Of a stretch of 64,000 nucleotides of DNA, positions 1 to 9,039 are shown piece by piece; positions within the stretch are counted from its first letter, which is position 1, and each line of letters starts with the position of its first letter. The notes beneath the pieces are model-generated. The model did not search any database. It had not been told where the DNA came from and worked only from the letters and a program-made list of their open reading frames with translations. Source of the DNA: Magnetospirillum molischianum DSM 120 (GTDB lineage Bacteria; Pseudomonadota; Alphaproteobacteria; Rhodospirillales; Magnetospirillaceae); contig NZ_CAHP01000013.1 of assembly GCF_000294655.1 (NCBI RefSeq), positions 17,023 through 81,022 of the forward strand, written 5' to 3'. Made by a program: the position numbers and the translations under genes.

Positions 1-70
1 TGATGCTGAATGGTCGGCTACCCCGGCGGCAACGTGTCGAACTTGCAGCCAACGGGAGCCCGGCCGAGTG

Positions 71-922
71 ATGACAATGCCAACCTCTATCATCTCCATC
101 CAGAGCCAGGTCGTGCACGGACATGTCGGCAACAGCGCCGCAATCCTGCCCATGCAGGCGCGCGGGCTGAATGTCGCGGCGGTGCCGACAACCCTGCTGT
201 CCAACCATCCCGGTTACGAGACCATGCGCGGCCGTGTTCTCGAACCGGAACTTGTCGGCGACCTGCTGCGCGGGGTCGAGGAACGAGGGCTGATCGAGAC
301 GAGCCGCTACATTGTCTCGGGCTATCTGGGGTCCCGCGCGAATGGCGAGGTGGTCGCGGCCTTCGTCGAGCGGGCGCGGCAACTCAACCCGAACATCGTC
401 TATATCTGCGATCCGGTCATGGGTGATTCCAACCTTGGAGTCTTTGTGGCCGATCAAGTGATCGGATGCCTGCTCGACCGGCTCGTGCCGCTTGCCGACC
501 TCCTGACGCCCAATCAATTCGAGCTTGGCCTGATGACACAAAGCCAGCCTGCTTCCTGGCTGGAGCTGGCGGCGGCGGCAGGAAAGATACAGGCGCTACG
601 CGGCGCACGGCTGATCGTCACCGGCTGCGCTTTCCCGGACACGCCGGACGACTCACTTGAGAATGCAGTCTTCGAAGGCGATGAAACGACACGCCTGATA
701 TCGCCCCGCCTGCCCATCGTGCCAGTCGGCACGGGCGATCTCTACACCGGCCTCGTGACCGCCAACCTCGCACTTGGCCTCACACTCGTTGAAGCCGCGC
801 GCGATGCCGCCACAATCGTGTTCGACGTGCTCGGCCGCACCATCGTCGCAGGCGAACATGAAATGCAGCTCGGCAGCGTCATCGACGCTCTGCTGCCTGC
901 GCGCAAAGAGGATAAGCAATGA
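71..922 (+). CDS. pdxY: Pyridoxal kinase (PdxY type)
   Basis: This enzyme phosphorylates pyridoxal (and possibly related vitamers) with ATP in the cytoplasm, feeding the vitamin B6 salvage pathway. The 283-residue protein has the ribokinase-like PdxK/PdxY layout: an N-terminal substrate segment (SIQSQVVHGHVGNSAA), a central CDPVMGD motif and a C-terminal PVGTGDLYTG segment that carries the catalytic Asp and anion hole. Length is normal for PdxY. ATG at 71 is preferred over GTG at 68 because GGGAG lies at 54-58. The stop overlaps the next start as ATGA, so translation is probably coupled to a tiny ORF and then to a PLP-dependent aminotransferase. That pairing suggests local cofactor supply, which is an inference. 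Family assignment is firm; PdxY versus PdxK is less so. Confidence 0.9.
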   Translation: MTMPTSIISIQSQVVHGHVGNSAAILPMQARGLNVAAVPTTLLSNHPGYETMRGRVLEPELVGDLLRGVEERGLIETSRYIVSGYLGSRANGEVVAAFVERARQLNPNIVYICDPVMGDSNLGVFVADQVIGCLLDRLVPLADLLTPNQFELGLMTQSQPASWLELAAAAGKIQALRGARLIVTGCAFPDTPDDSLENAVFEGDETTRLISPRLPIVPVGTGDLYTGLVTANLALGLTLVEAARDAATIVFDVLGRTIVAGEHEMQLGSVIDALLPARKEDKQ

Positions 923-1032
923 CCCTGTTCAATAACGATGCCTTGATTGCGGCACAGGCTTCGGCTCGTGGCACCCTTCCCCACACCGTTCAACCCAACA
1001 CGTCCACCGTCACCATGGGAGACGTCGAATGA
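919..1032 (+). CDS. 37-residue ORF linking pdxY and the aminotransferase
   Basis: The ORF starts MTLFNNDALIAA and ends TMGDVE. Its start overlaps the pdxY stop (ATGA at 919-922) and its stop overlaps the aminotransferase start (ATGA at 1029-1032), so it is exactly fitted between the two genes. No family is recognised; it has no membrane segment, signal peptide or cysteine. It could be a real small protein, a translational coupler that carries ribosomes from pdxY into the aminotransferase, or the stub of a larger gene lost by deletion. The double coupling is seen directly; the function is unknown. Confidence 0.45.
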   Translation: MTLFNNDALIAAQASARGTLPHTVQPNTSTVTMGDVE

Positions 1033-2240
1033 CCAGTGCGCTTCTCCCGGTCTTCCAACCCGCCTCCATGCTGTTCGAGCACGGTGAAGGCGCATGGCTG
1101 ACCACGACAGATGGCGAGCGCTATCTCGATTTCGGCGCGGGCATTGCGGTCAACGCGCTCGGCTATTCGCATCCACATCTTGTCGGAGCGCTGGAACAGC
1201 AGAATCGCAAGCTATGGCACCTGTCCAATGTCTATCGCATCCCCGGCAGAGAGCGCCTTGCCGAACGGCTGACAGCCGCATGTTTTGCCGATGTCGCGTT
1301 CTTTGCCAACTCCGGGGCCGAGGCCAATGAGTGCGCGATCAAGATCGCACGCCGCTATCAGGATACTTGCGGCCACCCCGAACGCTGGCGGATCGTCACC
1401 TTCGACGGCGCATTCCACGGCCGCACGCTGGCAACGATGGCTGCTGGCGGCAATCGGAAGTATCTCGACGGTTTCGGGCCGGCGGTCGATGGGTTCGATC
1501 TCTGCCCGCGTAAGGACATAGAGGCGGTTCGGGCCTGCATTGGCCCACAGACAGCCGCCATCATGATCGAACCCATTCAGGGGGAAAGCGGGATCAGGCC
1601 GGTAAGCCACAGCTTCCTGCGCCAGCTCCGCAACCTCTGCGATGAACTCGGCCTTCTCCTGATCTTCGACGAAATCCAGTGTGGGATGGGCCGCACAGGC
1701 TATCTGTTCGCCCATCAAGAAGCGGGGACCGCGCCTGATATCATGAGTCTGGCGAAGGGCCTTGGCGGCGGCTTTCCCATCGGGGCCTGTGTCTCGACCC
1801 GGCATGCGGCGCGCGGCATGATACCGGGAACGCACGGCTCGACCTTTGGAGGCAATCCACTTGCCGTCGCCGTGGCGAATGCGGTTCTCGACATCGTACT
1901 TGACGAGGCACTTCTCGCCGAGGTCCGCCGCAAGGGCGATCTGGCGCGGGCGCACCTCGACGATGTTGCCGGGCGGTTTCCCGATCTGATTGTCGAGGTG
2001 CGAGGGCGCGGGCTCATGCTCGGGATCAAAACCACACATACTTCGCAAGAGGTCGTTGACGCGCTGCGCACGCATGCGAAGGTTCTGACGATTGCCGCAG
2101 GTGATAATGTTACCCGCGTCTTGCCGCCATTGATCGTCACCGACGAGGAAATCCATCTGTTCGCCGAACGCCTTGACCAGACGCTGGCCCTCCTCTCGAA
2201 ACGCGCGGAGACGCAGATCGCCCGGCAGGGACATTACTAA
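1029..2240 (+). CDS. Class III PLP aminotransferase, acetylornithine aminotransferase-like
   Basis: A 403-residue fold-type I, class III aminotransferase most like ArgD/AstC, which exchanges the amino group of N-acetylornithine or succinylornithine with 2-oxoglutarate. Visible signatures are the NSGAEANECAIK cofactor-phosphate loop, the FDEIQCGMGRTG Asp motif that contacts the PLP ring nitrogen, and SLAKGLGGGFPIGA with the Schiff-base lysine near residue 243. The N terminus has the FEHGEGAWL..GERYLDF pattern of ArgD. It does not sit with argF or other arginine genes; it lies behind pyridoxal kinase and a 37-codon ORF, all overlapping by 4 nt. A paralogue with a different amino donor (ornithine, 4-aminobutyrate or diamine) is therefore possible, and no gene symbol is given. 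Confidence 0.85.
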   Translation: MTSALLPVFQPASMLFEHGEGAWLTTTDGERYLDFGAGIAVNALGYSHPHLVGALEQQNRKLWHLSNVYRIPGRERLAERLTAACFADVAFFANSGAEANECAIKIARRYQDTCGHPERWRIVTFDGAFHGRTLATMAAGGNRKYLDGFGPAVDGFDLCPRKDIEAVRACIGPQTAAIMIEPIQGESGIRPVSHSFLRQLRNLCDELGLLLIFDEIQCGMGRTGYLFAHQEAGTAPDIMSLAKGLGGGFPIGACVSTRHAARGMIPGTHGSTFGGNPLAVAVANAVLDIVLDEALLAEVRRKGDLARAHLDDVAGRFPDLIVEVRGRGLMLGIKTTHTSQEVVDALRTHAKVLTIAAGDNVTRVLPPLIVTDEEIHLFAERLDQTLALLSKRAETQIARQGHY

Positions 2241-2302
2241 ATTTTAACATCAGCCTATCAGAAGCGGATGATAGCCTCGCGTCGAGGTCATAAGGCTCTT
2301 TG

Positions 2303-2719
2303 ATGCGTTCCGTCTCCCTTCCTATCCAGACGTTTCGTCAGGCGACTGTTCTTATCAGTCTTCTGGCGTTCTTGCTGGGCGGGATAATGGGAAGCGCCCT
2401 GATCTTATGCTTCGGCGACGATGGTCACATCGCCGTCGAATTTGCGGAAAGCACGATTCACACAACGCCGTCAGCCGCCCTTCAGAGCGCGGACGACCAT
2501 GTGCGCACCGCCACGGATTGCCTCGACGTCCCCGTTGTCCAAGCCCCCAGACCCTCTGTCCCAAAGACAGACGGTTTGCCGCTGGCTCCGCTTCTTGCCA
2601 TTCTGTGCGTCGTCTGGTGTCTTGCCCCTCGGTTCTTGGGCAATCGGACCACGGATTTCTCTGGCCCGCAACGTGACGTGCGGCTGAAGCTCCATCGGAC
2701 AGTTGTTCTTCTGAACTAG
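2303..2719 (+). CDS. Small membrane or exported protein heading the metal-efflux operon
   Basis: A 138-residue protein with a strongly hydrophobic N-terminal segment (about residues 15-34, LISLLAFLLGGIMGSALIL) and a second one near 90-108 (LAPLLAILCVVWCLA). The loop between them holds CFGDDGHIAVE, a Cys/Asp/His motif that I have seen in small genes upstream of czcCBA-like operons in alphaproteobacteria (recollection, not a search). The ATG at 2303 follows TAAGG at 2291-2295. The gene points into the lipoprotein-CzcC-CzcB-CzcA array, so a role as periplasmic metal-binding or accessory protein is plausible but unproven. No catalytic domain is recognisable. Confidence 0.7.
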   Translation: MRSVSLPIQTFRQATVLISLLAFLLGGIMGSALILCFGDDGHIAVEFAESTIHTTPSAALQSADDHVRTATDCLDVPVVQAPRPSVPKTDGLPLAPLLAILCVVWCLAPRFLGNRTTDFSGPQRDVRLKLHRTVVLLN

Positions 2720-2834
2720 CGCTCTTCCCGATAGATCGGCGTGGCGTTTTTCGCGGTCGTTCGACCGCGATGAACGAACGTGCACGCCTTCTTCCTTGTC
2801 ACACCGTCACAAGATCTATCCTGGGAGAAGAATC

Positions 2835-3215
2835 ATGCTCCGCATGATGAAGTTCGCCATTATCGGCTCGATGTCGCTTGCCCTGATGGGATGCTCCGAT
2901 CGCCTGATCCGCTCGGTCGTCGTTCACGACGGCCATGTCGATCAGTCCGCGATCACCGTTCCGGCCGGAACCCCGTTCACCTTGACGGCATCGGCAATCG
3001 ACAGCCCGTCCGTGTCCCTGTCCGCCAGCGAAATCGGCCTGTCCCCCGTCAGCGTTCCCAACACCAATGCGCCGACGCTGCGCCCCGGCCAGAGCCTGTC
3101 ATCCGCCGATATCCGCAAGGTCAGAATCGATGTCGGAGCGGTTCCGCCCGGAACCTACCGGATTCTGGTCGAAACCGACGACACGATCAAATCGGTTCCT
3201 CTGATCTCAAAGTAG
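2835..3215 (+). CDS. Lipoprotein associated with the metal-efflux operon
   Basis: The preferred start is the ATG at 2835, which has a good ribosome site (GGGAGAAG at 2823-2830); an upstream in-frame start at 2796 lacks one. The 126-residue product opens with a signal sequence ending in the lipobox LMGC, so it should be a membrane-anchored periplasmic lipoprotein. The mature part reads like a small beta-sandwich (VVHDGHVDQSAITVPAGTPF ... PPGTYRILVETDD), reminiscent of cupredoxin-like or EfeO-type modules. It lacks the Cys/Met/His cluster of a blue-copper site. It lies 108 nt before the CzcC-like gene in the same direction. Lipoprotein status is well supported; a metal-chaperone role is an inference from position. 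Confidence 0.75.
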   Translation: MLRMMKFAIIGSMSLALMGCSDRLIRSVVVHDGHVDQSAITVPAGTPFTLTASAIDSPSVSLSASEIGLSPVSVPNTNAPTLRPGQSLSSADIRKVRIDVGAVPPGTYRILVETDDTIKSVPLISK

Positions 3216-3323
3216 CGACGCAGCGACAGGACCCAATCCCTTTTGGGTTCCGGTCGGAGACTTCTCCCGGTGACGACAGAATCGCCGGGGGAAGTCCCTC
3301 ATGCCTTGTTCGAGGAACCTTCG

Positions 3324-4592
3324 ATGAAAAAACAGATGCTTTTGCCTGCTCTGGCAATAACGATCCTGGCCGCCCCGGCCTGGGCGCAGGACAGCCAGGG
3401 GAGCCTTGCCCTGCCCGAGACGATCAGACCGTTCCTGGCCGATATCCTGGCCAATCACCCGCGAACGGCAACCCTGTCCGCGTCGATGGCGCGGGCGCGG
3501 GCCGACGCCAACGCCGCCGATCAGCCGCTCTATAATCCCGAACTTGAGTTCGATGCGACCCCGGTCGTCTCGTCACCGCCGGACAGCGACCTGTCAACGG
3601 CCTATACCGCCAGCGTTCGCCTTGCGGTCGATATCTCCGGCAAACGCGATCTGCGGGCGCGGATCGGCACCGCCCAGGCGCAAGCCGCCGAAGCGGACGC
3701 TCAGGCCGTTCAGGCAGATGTTGTTACCGAAACACTGTCCGCCCTGGCAGGCGTTCAGACCGCCCGGCAACGGGTTGATCTCGCGGCCAAACAGGTCGAA
3801 CTGGCCAACACCTTCCTCGACATCAGCGCCCGACGGCAGAAAGCGGGAGAGCTTCCGGCGATTGATTTCAGTACGGCGCAAATGGCCGCCGCCGAAGCGA
3901 ACCGGGCGCGGGAAGAGGCCGACCTTGCCCTGGTCCAGGCCGAGGAAACCTTGCGCGCGGCCTGCTTTTGCGCAATCGAGAAAGTCCCGTCGCTTCCCGC
4001 CACGCTGCCGCCATCGCCTCGGTTTTCCGAACCGCAGATCGAGGCGATCATCGATGCGAAACCGGAGGTTCTGGCCGCCCGCCGCCAGATTGACGCAAGC
4101 CGTCAGACCCTTGATCTGGCTCGGGCGCAGCGTGTCCCCGATCCGACCTTCCGGCTCGGCGGTTCGTCGGAAGGCGAGGAACGGCGTGTGCTGGTCGGAT
4201 TTTCGATCCCCCTGCCCGTCCTGAATTCTGGTTCGGCCGAGGTGATTGCGGCAGGACGCGCGCTGACCCAGGCCGAACTCCAGGAACGCCAGACCGTGCA
4301 GGAAAACGCGGCGGCGATTCGGGCGGCTTCGCGCTCCTATCAGCGCGCCCGCCAGGGTGACGAGACCTGGCAACGGCAGGCAATTCCGCTGCTGGAAACC
4401 CAGACCGCCCTGCTCGGCAAGCTGTGGCGGGTCGGCGAATTGAGCGCCACCGACTTTCTGGTGCAGATGCGCGAAACGGCGCGGGTTAACGCGGCAGCGG
4501 TCGAGATCCGTGCCACTGCCTGGGACGCGTTCGCCCGCCTGTTCAAGGCCGTCAACACCACGCCTTTCGCCGGGAACCAGAGCCATGACTAA
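3324..4592 (+). CDS. czcC: Outer-membrane channel of CzcCBA-type efflux (TolC family)
   Basis: A 422-residue TolC-fold outer-membrane factor that would form the exit duct of the tripartite pump encoded with the next two genes. The start MKKQMLLP at 3324 gives a classical cleavable signal peptide ending AAPAWA-Q, and CGAGGA lies at 3310-3315; the longer upstream reading lacks such a signal. The long alanine-, arginine- and glutamine-rich helical repeats, duplicated in two halves (about 90-220 and 260-400), are typical of the family, and two adjacent cysteines (AACFCAIEK) lie between them. It overlaps the czcB start by 8 nt (ATGACTAA), so the genes are co-translated. The metal carried is not deducible from this subunit. 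Confidence 0.88.
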   Translation: MKKQMLLPALAITILAAPAWAQDSQGSLALPETIRPFLADILANHPRTATLSASMARARADANAADQPLYNPELEFDATPVVSSPPDSDLSTAYTASVRLAVDISGKRDLRARIGTAQAQAAEADAQAVQADVVTETLSALAGVQTARQRVDLAAKQVELANTFLDISARRQKAGELPAIDFSTAQMAAAEANRAREEADLALVQAEETLRAACFCAIEKVPSLPATLPPSPRFSEPQIEAIIDAKPEVLAARRQIDASRQTLDLARAQRVPDPTFRLGGSSEGEERRVLVGFSIPLPVLNSGSAEVIAAGRALTQAELQERQTVQENAAAIRAASRSYQRARQGDETWQRQAIPLLETQTALLGKLWRVGELSATDFLVQMRETARVNAAAVEIRATAWDAFARLFKAVNTTPFAGNQSHD

Positions 4593-5742
4593 ACGTCTGA
4601 ATCTGAAGCGGGTCGGCGTTGGCCTCGCCGTCCTTGCCATTGTGACGGTCGGCACGGCCGCATTGTGGCCCGCCCCGCCACGGGCCGTTGATGAACCGCC
4701 CGCCGCCGCCCACGATGTCGGGGAGTCCGACGACGAGGGATTGACAATCCCTCCCGAGGCGATGAAACAGGCGGGAATCGTGATCGAGCCGCTGCGGCTT
4801 CACTCCCTTGCCGACACAATCCAGGCTCCGGGCGAGGTGGTAAGCAACCGCTATGGCAGCGGCGTGGTTACCCCGCCCACCACCGGGCAAATCACCGAAC
4901 GCCGGGTCGCCATCGGAACCAAGGTCCGCAAGGGTCAGGTTTTGGCGGTGATGTTCAGCGCCGAGATGGCCGAGGCACAGGGCCAATTCCAGATCGCCGA
5001 TCAGGAATGGCGGCGCGTCCGGGATCTTGGCAAAGACATCGTTTCGGAAAAACGGTTCAACGAAGCCGCAATGCAGCGCCAGCAGGCGATGACCCGGTTG
5101 CTGGGCTTTGGGATCGCCGCCCGCGAGATCGAAGCGTTGGCGAAGCGAAATGGCGGCGTGGCCGGTCAGGTCCCGTTGCTATCGCCCCAGGACGGCACCG
5201 TCGCCTCGGACGATTTCGCGTTGGGTGAACTGGTAACCCCCGGTAAGATTCTGTTCACCGTGACCGATCAGCGAACCGCCTGGGTCGATGCCCGGATCAG
5301 TCCGACCCAGGCGCAAAAGCTGCACGAGGGACAGGCGGCCATCGCCCGGATCGGAGACGAGTCCCGTCCGGCCGTGATCCGCTCGATCCATCCGGCACTC
5401 GACGAGGTAACCCGCACGGTCGGCGTGCGACTGGAAGTCGGCAACGACGATGGCCGATTGCGGCCGGGTCTATTCATCGATATCGACATTCCCGTCGCGG
5501 CGGCAACGCCGGTCACGGCCGTTCCCGTCGATGCGGTGATGCGGGGACCAGACGGCGACTGGGTGGTCTATACCGCCGATGAATCGGGCCGGTTGCGGGC
5601 GGTCGAGGTCACGGTTCTGCGTACCGCCAAGACGATGACGGCCATTGATGGGATCGCGCCCGGAACGCCGGTCGTGGTGACTGGCGCATTCTTCGTTCAG
5701 TCCGAAGCCGCCAAGGGCGCCTTTGATGTCCACAATCATTAG
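4585..5742 (+). CDS. czcB: Periplasmic adaptor (membrane fusion protein) of the CzcCBA-type pump
   Basis: A 385-residue RND adaptor, anchored by one N-terminal membrane helix (about residues 10-28, VGVGLAVLAIVTVG), that bridges CzcA and CzcC. Order of parts: anchor, a His/Asp/Glu-containing linker (AAAHDVGESDDEG), a lipoyl/barrel-sandwich domain (TPPTTGQITERRVAIGTKV), a short helical hairpin, a second half-lipoyl segment (PLLSPQDGTVASDD), a beta-barrel and the C-terminal domain ending near FDVHNH. The true start is the ATG at 4585 inside the end of the upstream gene; the longer upstream reading is an artefact of the overlap. Twelve nucleotides separate it from czcA. The acidic/His linker could bind metal. 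Confidence 0.9.
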   Translation: MTKRLNLKRVGVGLAVLAIVTVGTAALWPAPPRAVDEPPAAAHDVGESDDEGLTIPPEAMKQAGIVIEPLRLHSLADTIQAPGEVVSNRYGSGVVTPPTTGQITERRVAIGTKVRKGQVLAVMFSAEMAEAQGQFQIADQEWRRVRDLGKDIVSEKRFNEAAMQRQQAMTRLLGFGIAAREIEALAKRNGGVAGQVPLLSPQDGTVASDDFALGELVTPGKILFTVTDQRTAWVDARISPTQAQKLHEGQAAIARIGDESRPAVIRSIHPALDEVTRTVGVRLEVGNDDGRLRPGLFIDIDIPVAAATPVTAVPVDAVMRGPDGDWVVYTADESGRLRAVEVTVLRTAKTMTAIDGIAPGTPVVVTGAFFVQSEAAKGAFDVHNH

Positions 5743-5754
5743 GCGGAGGCGGCT

Positions 5755-8700
5755 ATGTTGAATAAACTGATCGAATTCGGGATTTCAAACCGGCTGGTCG
5801 TCGTCCTGGCCCTGATCGCGGCTATCGTCGGGGGCAGCCTGATTCTGCCAAGTCTCCGACTCGACGCCTTTCCCGATGTCACCAACGTCCAGGTCACCGT
5901 CAACACCGAAGCGAACGGCCTTGCCGCCCCGGAAGTCGAGCAGCTGATCACCTATCCGATCGAGGCGGTGATGTACGCGATGCCCGACGTCGAGTCGGTC
6001 CGCTCGATCTCGAAATCCGGCCTGTCGATGGTCTCGGTCGTCTTCAAGGACGGCACCGACATCTATTTCGCCCGCCAACAGGTGTTCGAACGCCTCCAGG
6101 CAGCGCGAGAGAAAATACCGGACGGCATCGGCACCCCGGAAATCGGCCCCAACACATCCGGCCTGGGGCAAGTGTTTCAGTATGTGCTGCGCTCGGAAAT
6201 TCCAGGGAAGTTCAGCAATACCGAGTTGCGCGGCCTCAACGACTGGCTGGTAAAAGTACTGATCGCCCCGGTCAGCGGCGTCACCGATATCCTGTCGTTC
6301 GGCGGCGAGGTCCGACAATACCAGATCCAGCTTATTCCCTCGCGGCTACTGGCCTTTGGCCTGAGCGTCGCCGACATCAAGGCAGCGGTCGAGGACAACA
6401 ACCGCAATGCTGGCGGCTGGTTCATGGACCGGGGGGCGGAACAATTGGTCATTCGTGGCGTCGGATTTGTCCGGGGCGGCGACGATGGCCTTCAGGATAT
6501 CGCGCGGATTCCGGTGAAGGAAAAAGACGGGGTTACCGTGCGGGTCGCCGATATCGCTACGGTCGCGTTCGGCGGGGAAATACGTCAGGGCGCAGTGTCG
6601 ATGACCACCCGAACCGATGGGGGCGAAGCGATGCCGCTGGGCGAAGTGGTCACGGGCATCGTTCTGAAACGGCTTGGGGCTAACACCAAAACCACCATCG
6701 ACGGGATCAAGGAGAAACTGCCGATCATCCAGAAGGCCCTGCCGGACGGCGTGTTGATCGAGTCGGTCTACGATCAGGCGGATTTGGTCGAACATGCGGT
6801 AAAGACGGTAACGACCGCCCTCGGTGAAGCCTTTGTCCTGATCGTAATCGTGTTGCTGCTGTTCCTGATGAACCTGCCCGCCACGATCCTGGTGCTGGTT
6901 TCGGTGCCGATCTCGATTGGTTTGGCCTTGATGGCGATGGCGTATTGGGAGATTTCGGCTAATCTGATGTCACTGGGTGGGTTGTCGATCGCAATCGGCA
7001 TGATGGTCGATGGCTCGGTGGTCATGATGGAAAACATCTTCTCCCATCTGGCACGACGCGTAAGCGATCCCACCGAAGAAAACGATGATTATCGGCTGCG
7101 GATTCTGGAAGCGGCAAAGGAGGTCGGCCGACCCGTCTTCTTCGCGGTGCTGATTATCATCGTCGTGTTCGCACCGCTGTTCTCGCTGGAAGGCGTTGAA
7201 GGAAAGCTGTTCCAGCCGATGGCGTTAAGCATCGTCCTGGCAATGATCGCCTCCCTGCTGGTCGCCCTGATCGTGATCCCCGCCTTGGCGACCTTTATGT
7301 TCCGGCGCGGCGTCACCGAACGCCATAGCCCACTGCTCCAACCGCTCGAAACTCTATACCGGCGACTGCTTCCCTCCGCGATGGCGGCGCGCAAGACGGT
7401 GACCGGGTGCGCCCTGGGCCTGCTGATCGCCGCCTTGGCGCTGATTCCTTTCCTCGGCACCGAATTCGTGCCCGAACTGGAGGAAGGAACCCTCAACATC
7501 CGAGTGACCCTGGCCCCCTCGGCCAATCTCGACACGGCGCTGGCGGTCGCGGAAAAGCTGGAACGTCAGGTGATCGCCTTTCCCGAAGTCGTCACCGTCT
7601 CCAGCCGGATCGGACGCCCCGAACTGGGAGGCGATCCCGAGCCGGTTTCGAATATCGAGCTTCTGGTCGGGCTAAAGCCGGTCGCCGAATGGACCAGCGC
7701 ACGAACCCGCAAGGATTTGCAGGCGGCGATGGAACAGAAACTTTCGCTTCATCCCGGTCTGCTGCTGTCGTTCTCTCAGCCGATCGCGACGCGGGTCGAT
7801 GAATTGCTGTCGGGGGTCAAGGCGCAATTGGCGATCAAGCTATTCGGTCCCGACCTTGACGTCCTGGCCCGTAAAGGCACCGAGATCGAAACCCTGGTCA
7901 AGGGGATCGCCGGAACCCGCGATGTGGCGATGGAACAGATCACTGGCGAAGCCCAGCTTCTGGTCGTTCCCGACCGCGAGCGGCTGGCGCGTCATGGCCT
8001 GTCGGTCAGTCAGGTGATGGACCTCATCAGCGACGCGATCGGGGGAGTCTCCGCCGGTCAGGTGATCAAGGGCAACGAACGCTATGATATCTCGCTTCGT
8101 CTGGCACCGCGCTACCGTTCGACGCCGGAAGCGATCGCCGATCTGACCCTGCAATCTCCCAACGGCGCCTGGGTCCGCCTGGGTGACGTCGCCTCGGTCA
8201 GAATCGACAGCGGACCGCCGCAGATTCGCCGCGACGACGTTCAGCGCCGCGTCGTGATCCAGGCCAACGTCGAAGGCCGTGACATGGGCGGAATCGTCAC
8301 CGAGATCGATCGCGCCATCGCCGAACGGATCAAACTGCCACCGGGATATTCGGTGGAATTCGGCGGCCAGTTCGAGAATCAAATCAGAGCCCAGGCCAAA
8401 TTGATGATCGTCGTGCCGATCTCGCTTGGCCTGATCTTCCTGCTGCTGTTCTTCGCGTTCGGCTCGGCCGGACAGGCGTTTCTGATCATGATGAATGTTC
8501 CCCTCGCCCTGATCGGCGGGATCGTCGCGCTATTCGCCAGTGGGCAATATCTCTCGGTGCCAGGGTCGATCGGGTTCATTGCCCTGTTCGGGGTTGCCGT
8601 GCTGAACGGCGTGGTGATGGTCAATGCGATCAACCAGAACCTGCTGGGCGGGATGGCGTTAGAGGACGCGATTCTCAAAGGCGCTCTGTCCAGATTGCGG

Positions 8701-8919
8701 CCGGTGCTGATGACCGCATCAATCGCGGCACTCGGTCTGATCCCGATGCTGCTGTCGAATGGTATCGGCTCGGAGGTGCAACGACCGCTGGCCACCGTGG
8801 TGGTGGGAGGGCTGGTCTCGGCCACCCTGCTGACCCTGGTGGTGATTCCGGTCGCCTATCCCGCCTTCTCCCGCCGGATGATCGAGGGATGGCGACGGAC
8901 GCACGATATGCCGTCCTAA
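5755..8919 (+). CDS. czcA: Heavy-metal efflux RND pump, CzcA/CusA family
   Basis: A 1054-residue proton-driven inner-membrane RND transporter of the heavy-metal-efflux (HME) group, with 12 predicted helices and two large periplasmic loops. The N terminus (FGISNRLVVVLALIAAIVGG ... LDAFPDVTNVQV) and the ENDDYR and GTEFVPELEEGTL segments are typical. In helix 4 the ion-path motif reads SIAIGMMVDGSVVMMEN. Cobalt/zinc/cadmium pumps usually have DFG at the AIG position, and the AIG form is commoner in monovalent or mixed-specificity members, so substrate is left open. This is the last gene of the operon; a perfect 14-bp hairpin follows it at 8931-8960. The name follows the family rather than proven cadmium/zinc/cobalt export. 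Confidence 0.9.
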   Translation: MLNKLIEFGISNRLVVVLALIAAIVGGSLILPSLRLDAFPDVTNVQVTVNTEANGLAAPEVEQLITYPIEAVMYAMPDVESVRSISKSGLSMVSVVFKDGTDIYFARQQVFERLQAAREKIPDGIGTPEIGPNTSGLGQVFQYVLRSEIPGKFSNTELRGLNDWLVKVLIAPVSGVTDILSFGGEVRQYQIQLIPSRLLAFGLSVADIKAAVEDNNRNAGGWFMDRGAEQLVIRGVGFVRGGDDGLQDIARIPVKEKDGVTVRVADIATVAFGGEIRQGAVSMTTRTDGGEAMPLGEVVTGIVLKRLGANTKTTIDGIKEKLPIIQKALPDGVLIESVYDQADLVEHAVKTVTTALGEAFVLIVIVLLLFLMNLPATILVLVSVPISIGLALMAMAYWEISANLMSLGGLSIAIGMMVDGSVVMMENIFSHLARRVSDPTEENDDYRLRILEAAKEVGRPVFFAVLIIIVVFAPLFSLEGVEGKLFQPMALSIVLAMIASLLVALIVIPALATFMFRRGVTERHSPLLQPLETLYRRLLPSAMAARKTVTGCALGLLIAALALIPFLGTEFVPELEEGTLNIRVTLAPSANLDTALAVAEKLERQVIAFPEVVTVSSRIGRPELGGDPEPVSNIELLVGLKPVAEWTSARTRKDLQAAMEQKLSLHPGLLLSFSQPIATRVDELLSGVKAQLAIKLFGPDLDVLARKGTEIETLVKGIAGTRDVAMEQITGEAQLLVVPDRERLARHGLSVSQVMDLISDAIGGVSAGQVIKGNERYDISLRLAPRYRSTPEAIADLTLQSPNGAWVRLGDVASVRIDSGPPQIRRDDVQRRVVIQANVEGRDMGGIVTEIDRAIAERIKLPPGYSVEFGGQFENQIRAQAKLMIVVPISLGLIFLLLFFAFGSAGQAFLIMMNVPLALIGGIVALFASGQYLSVPGSIGFIALFGVAVLNGVVMVNAINQNLLGGMALEDAILKGALSRLRPVLMTASIAALGLIPMLLSNGIGSEVQRPLATVVVGGLVSATLLTLVVIPVAYPAFSRRMIEGWRRTHDMPS

Positions 8920-8930
8920 TCGAGTGGATG

Positions 8931-8960
8931 CGATACCGGCCAACCCGTTGGCCGGTATCG
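8931..8960 (+). terminator. Perfect hairpin after the czc operon
   Basis: Arms CGATACCGGCCAAC (8931-8944) and GTTGGCCGGTATCG (8947-8960) pair without mismatch around a 2-nt CC gap. It lies 12 nt after the czcA stop. There is no T-run, so termination may be Rho-assisted or the hairpin may mainly protect the 3' end. Confidence 0.6.
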
Positions 8961-9039
8961 AGCCGCCATTGCGGCGTTTCTCCGGTTTGGACACTTCCGG
9001 AAACTGGCGTCGTGGCTGAATTTATGATTCCATCCTTAT

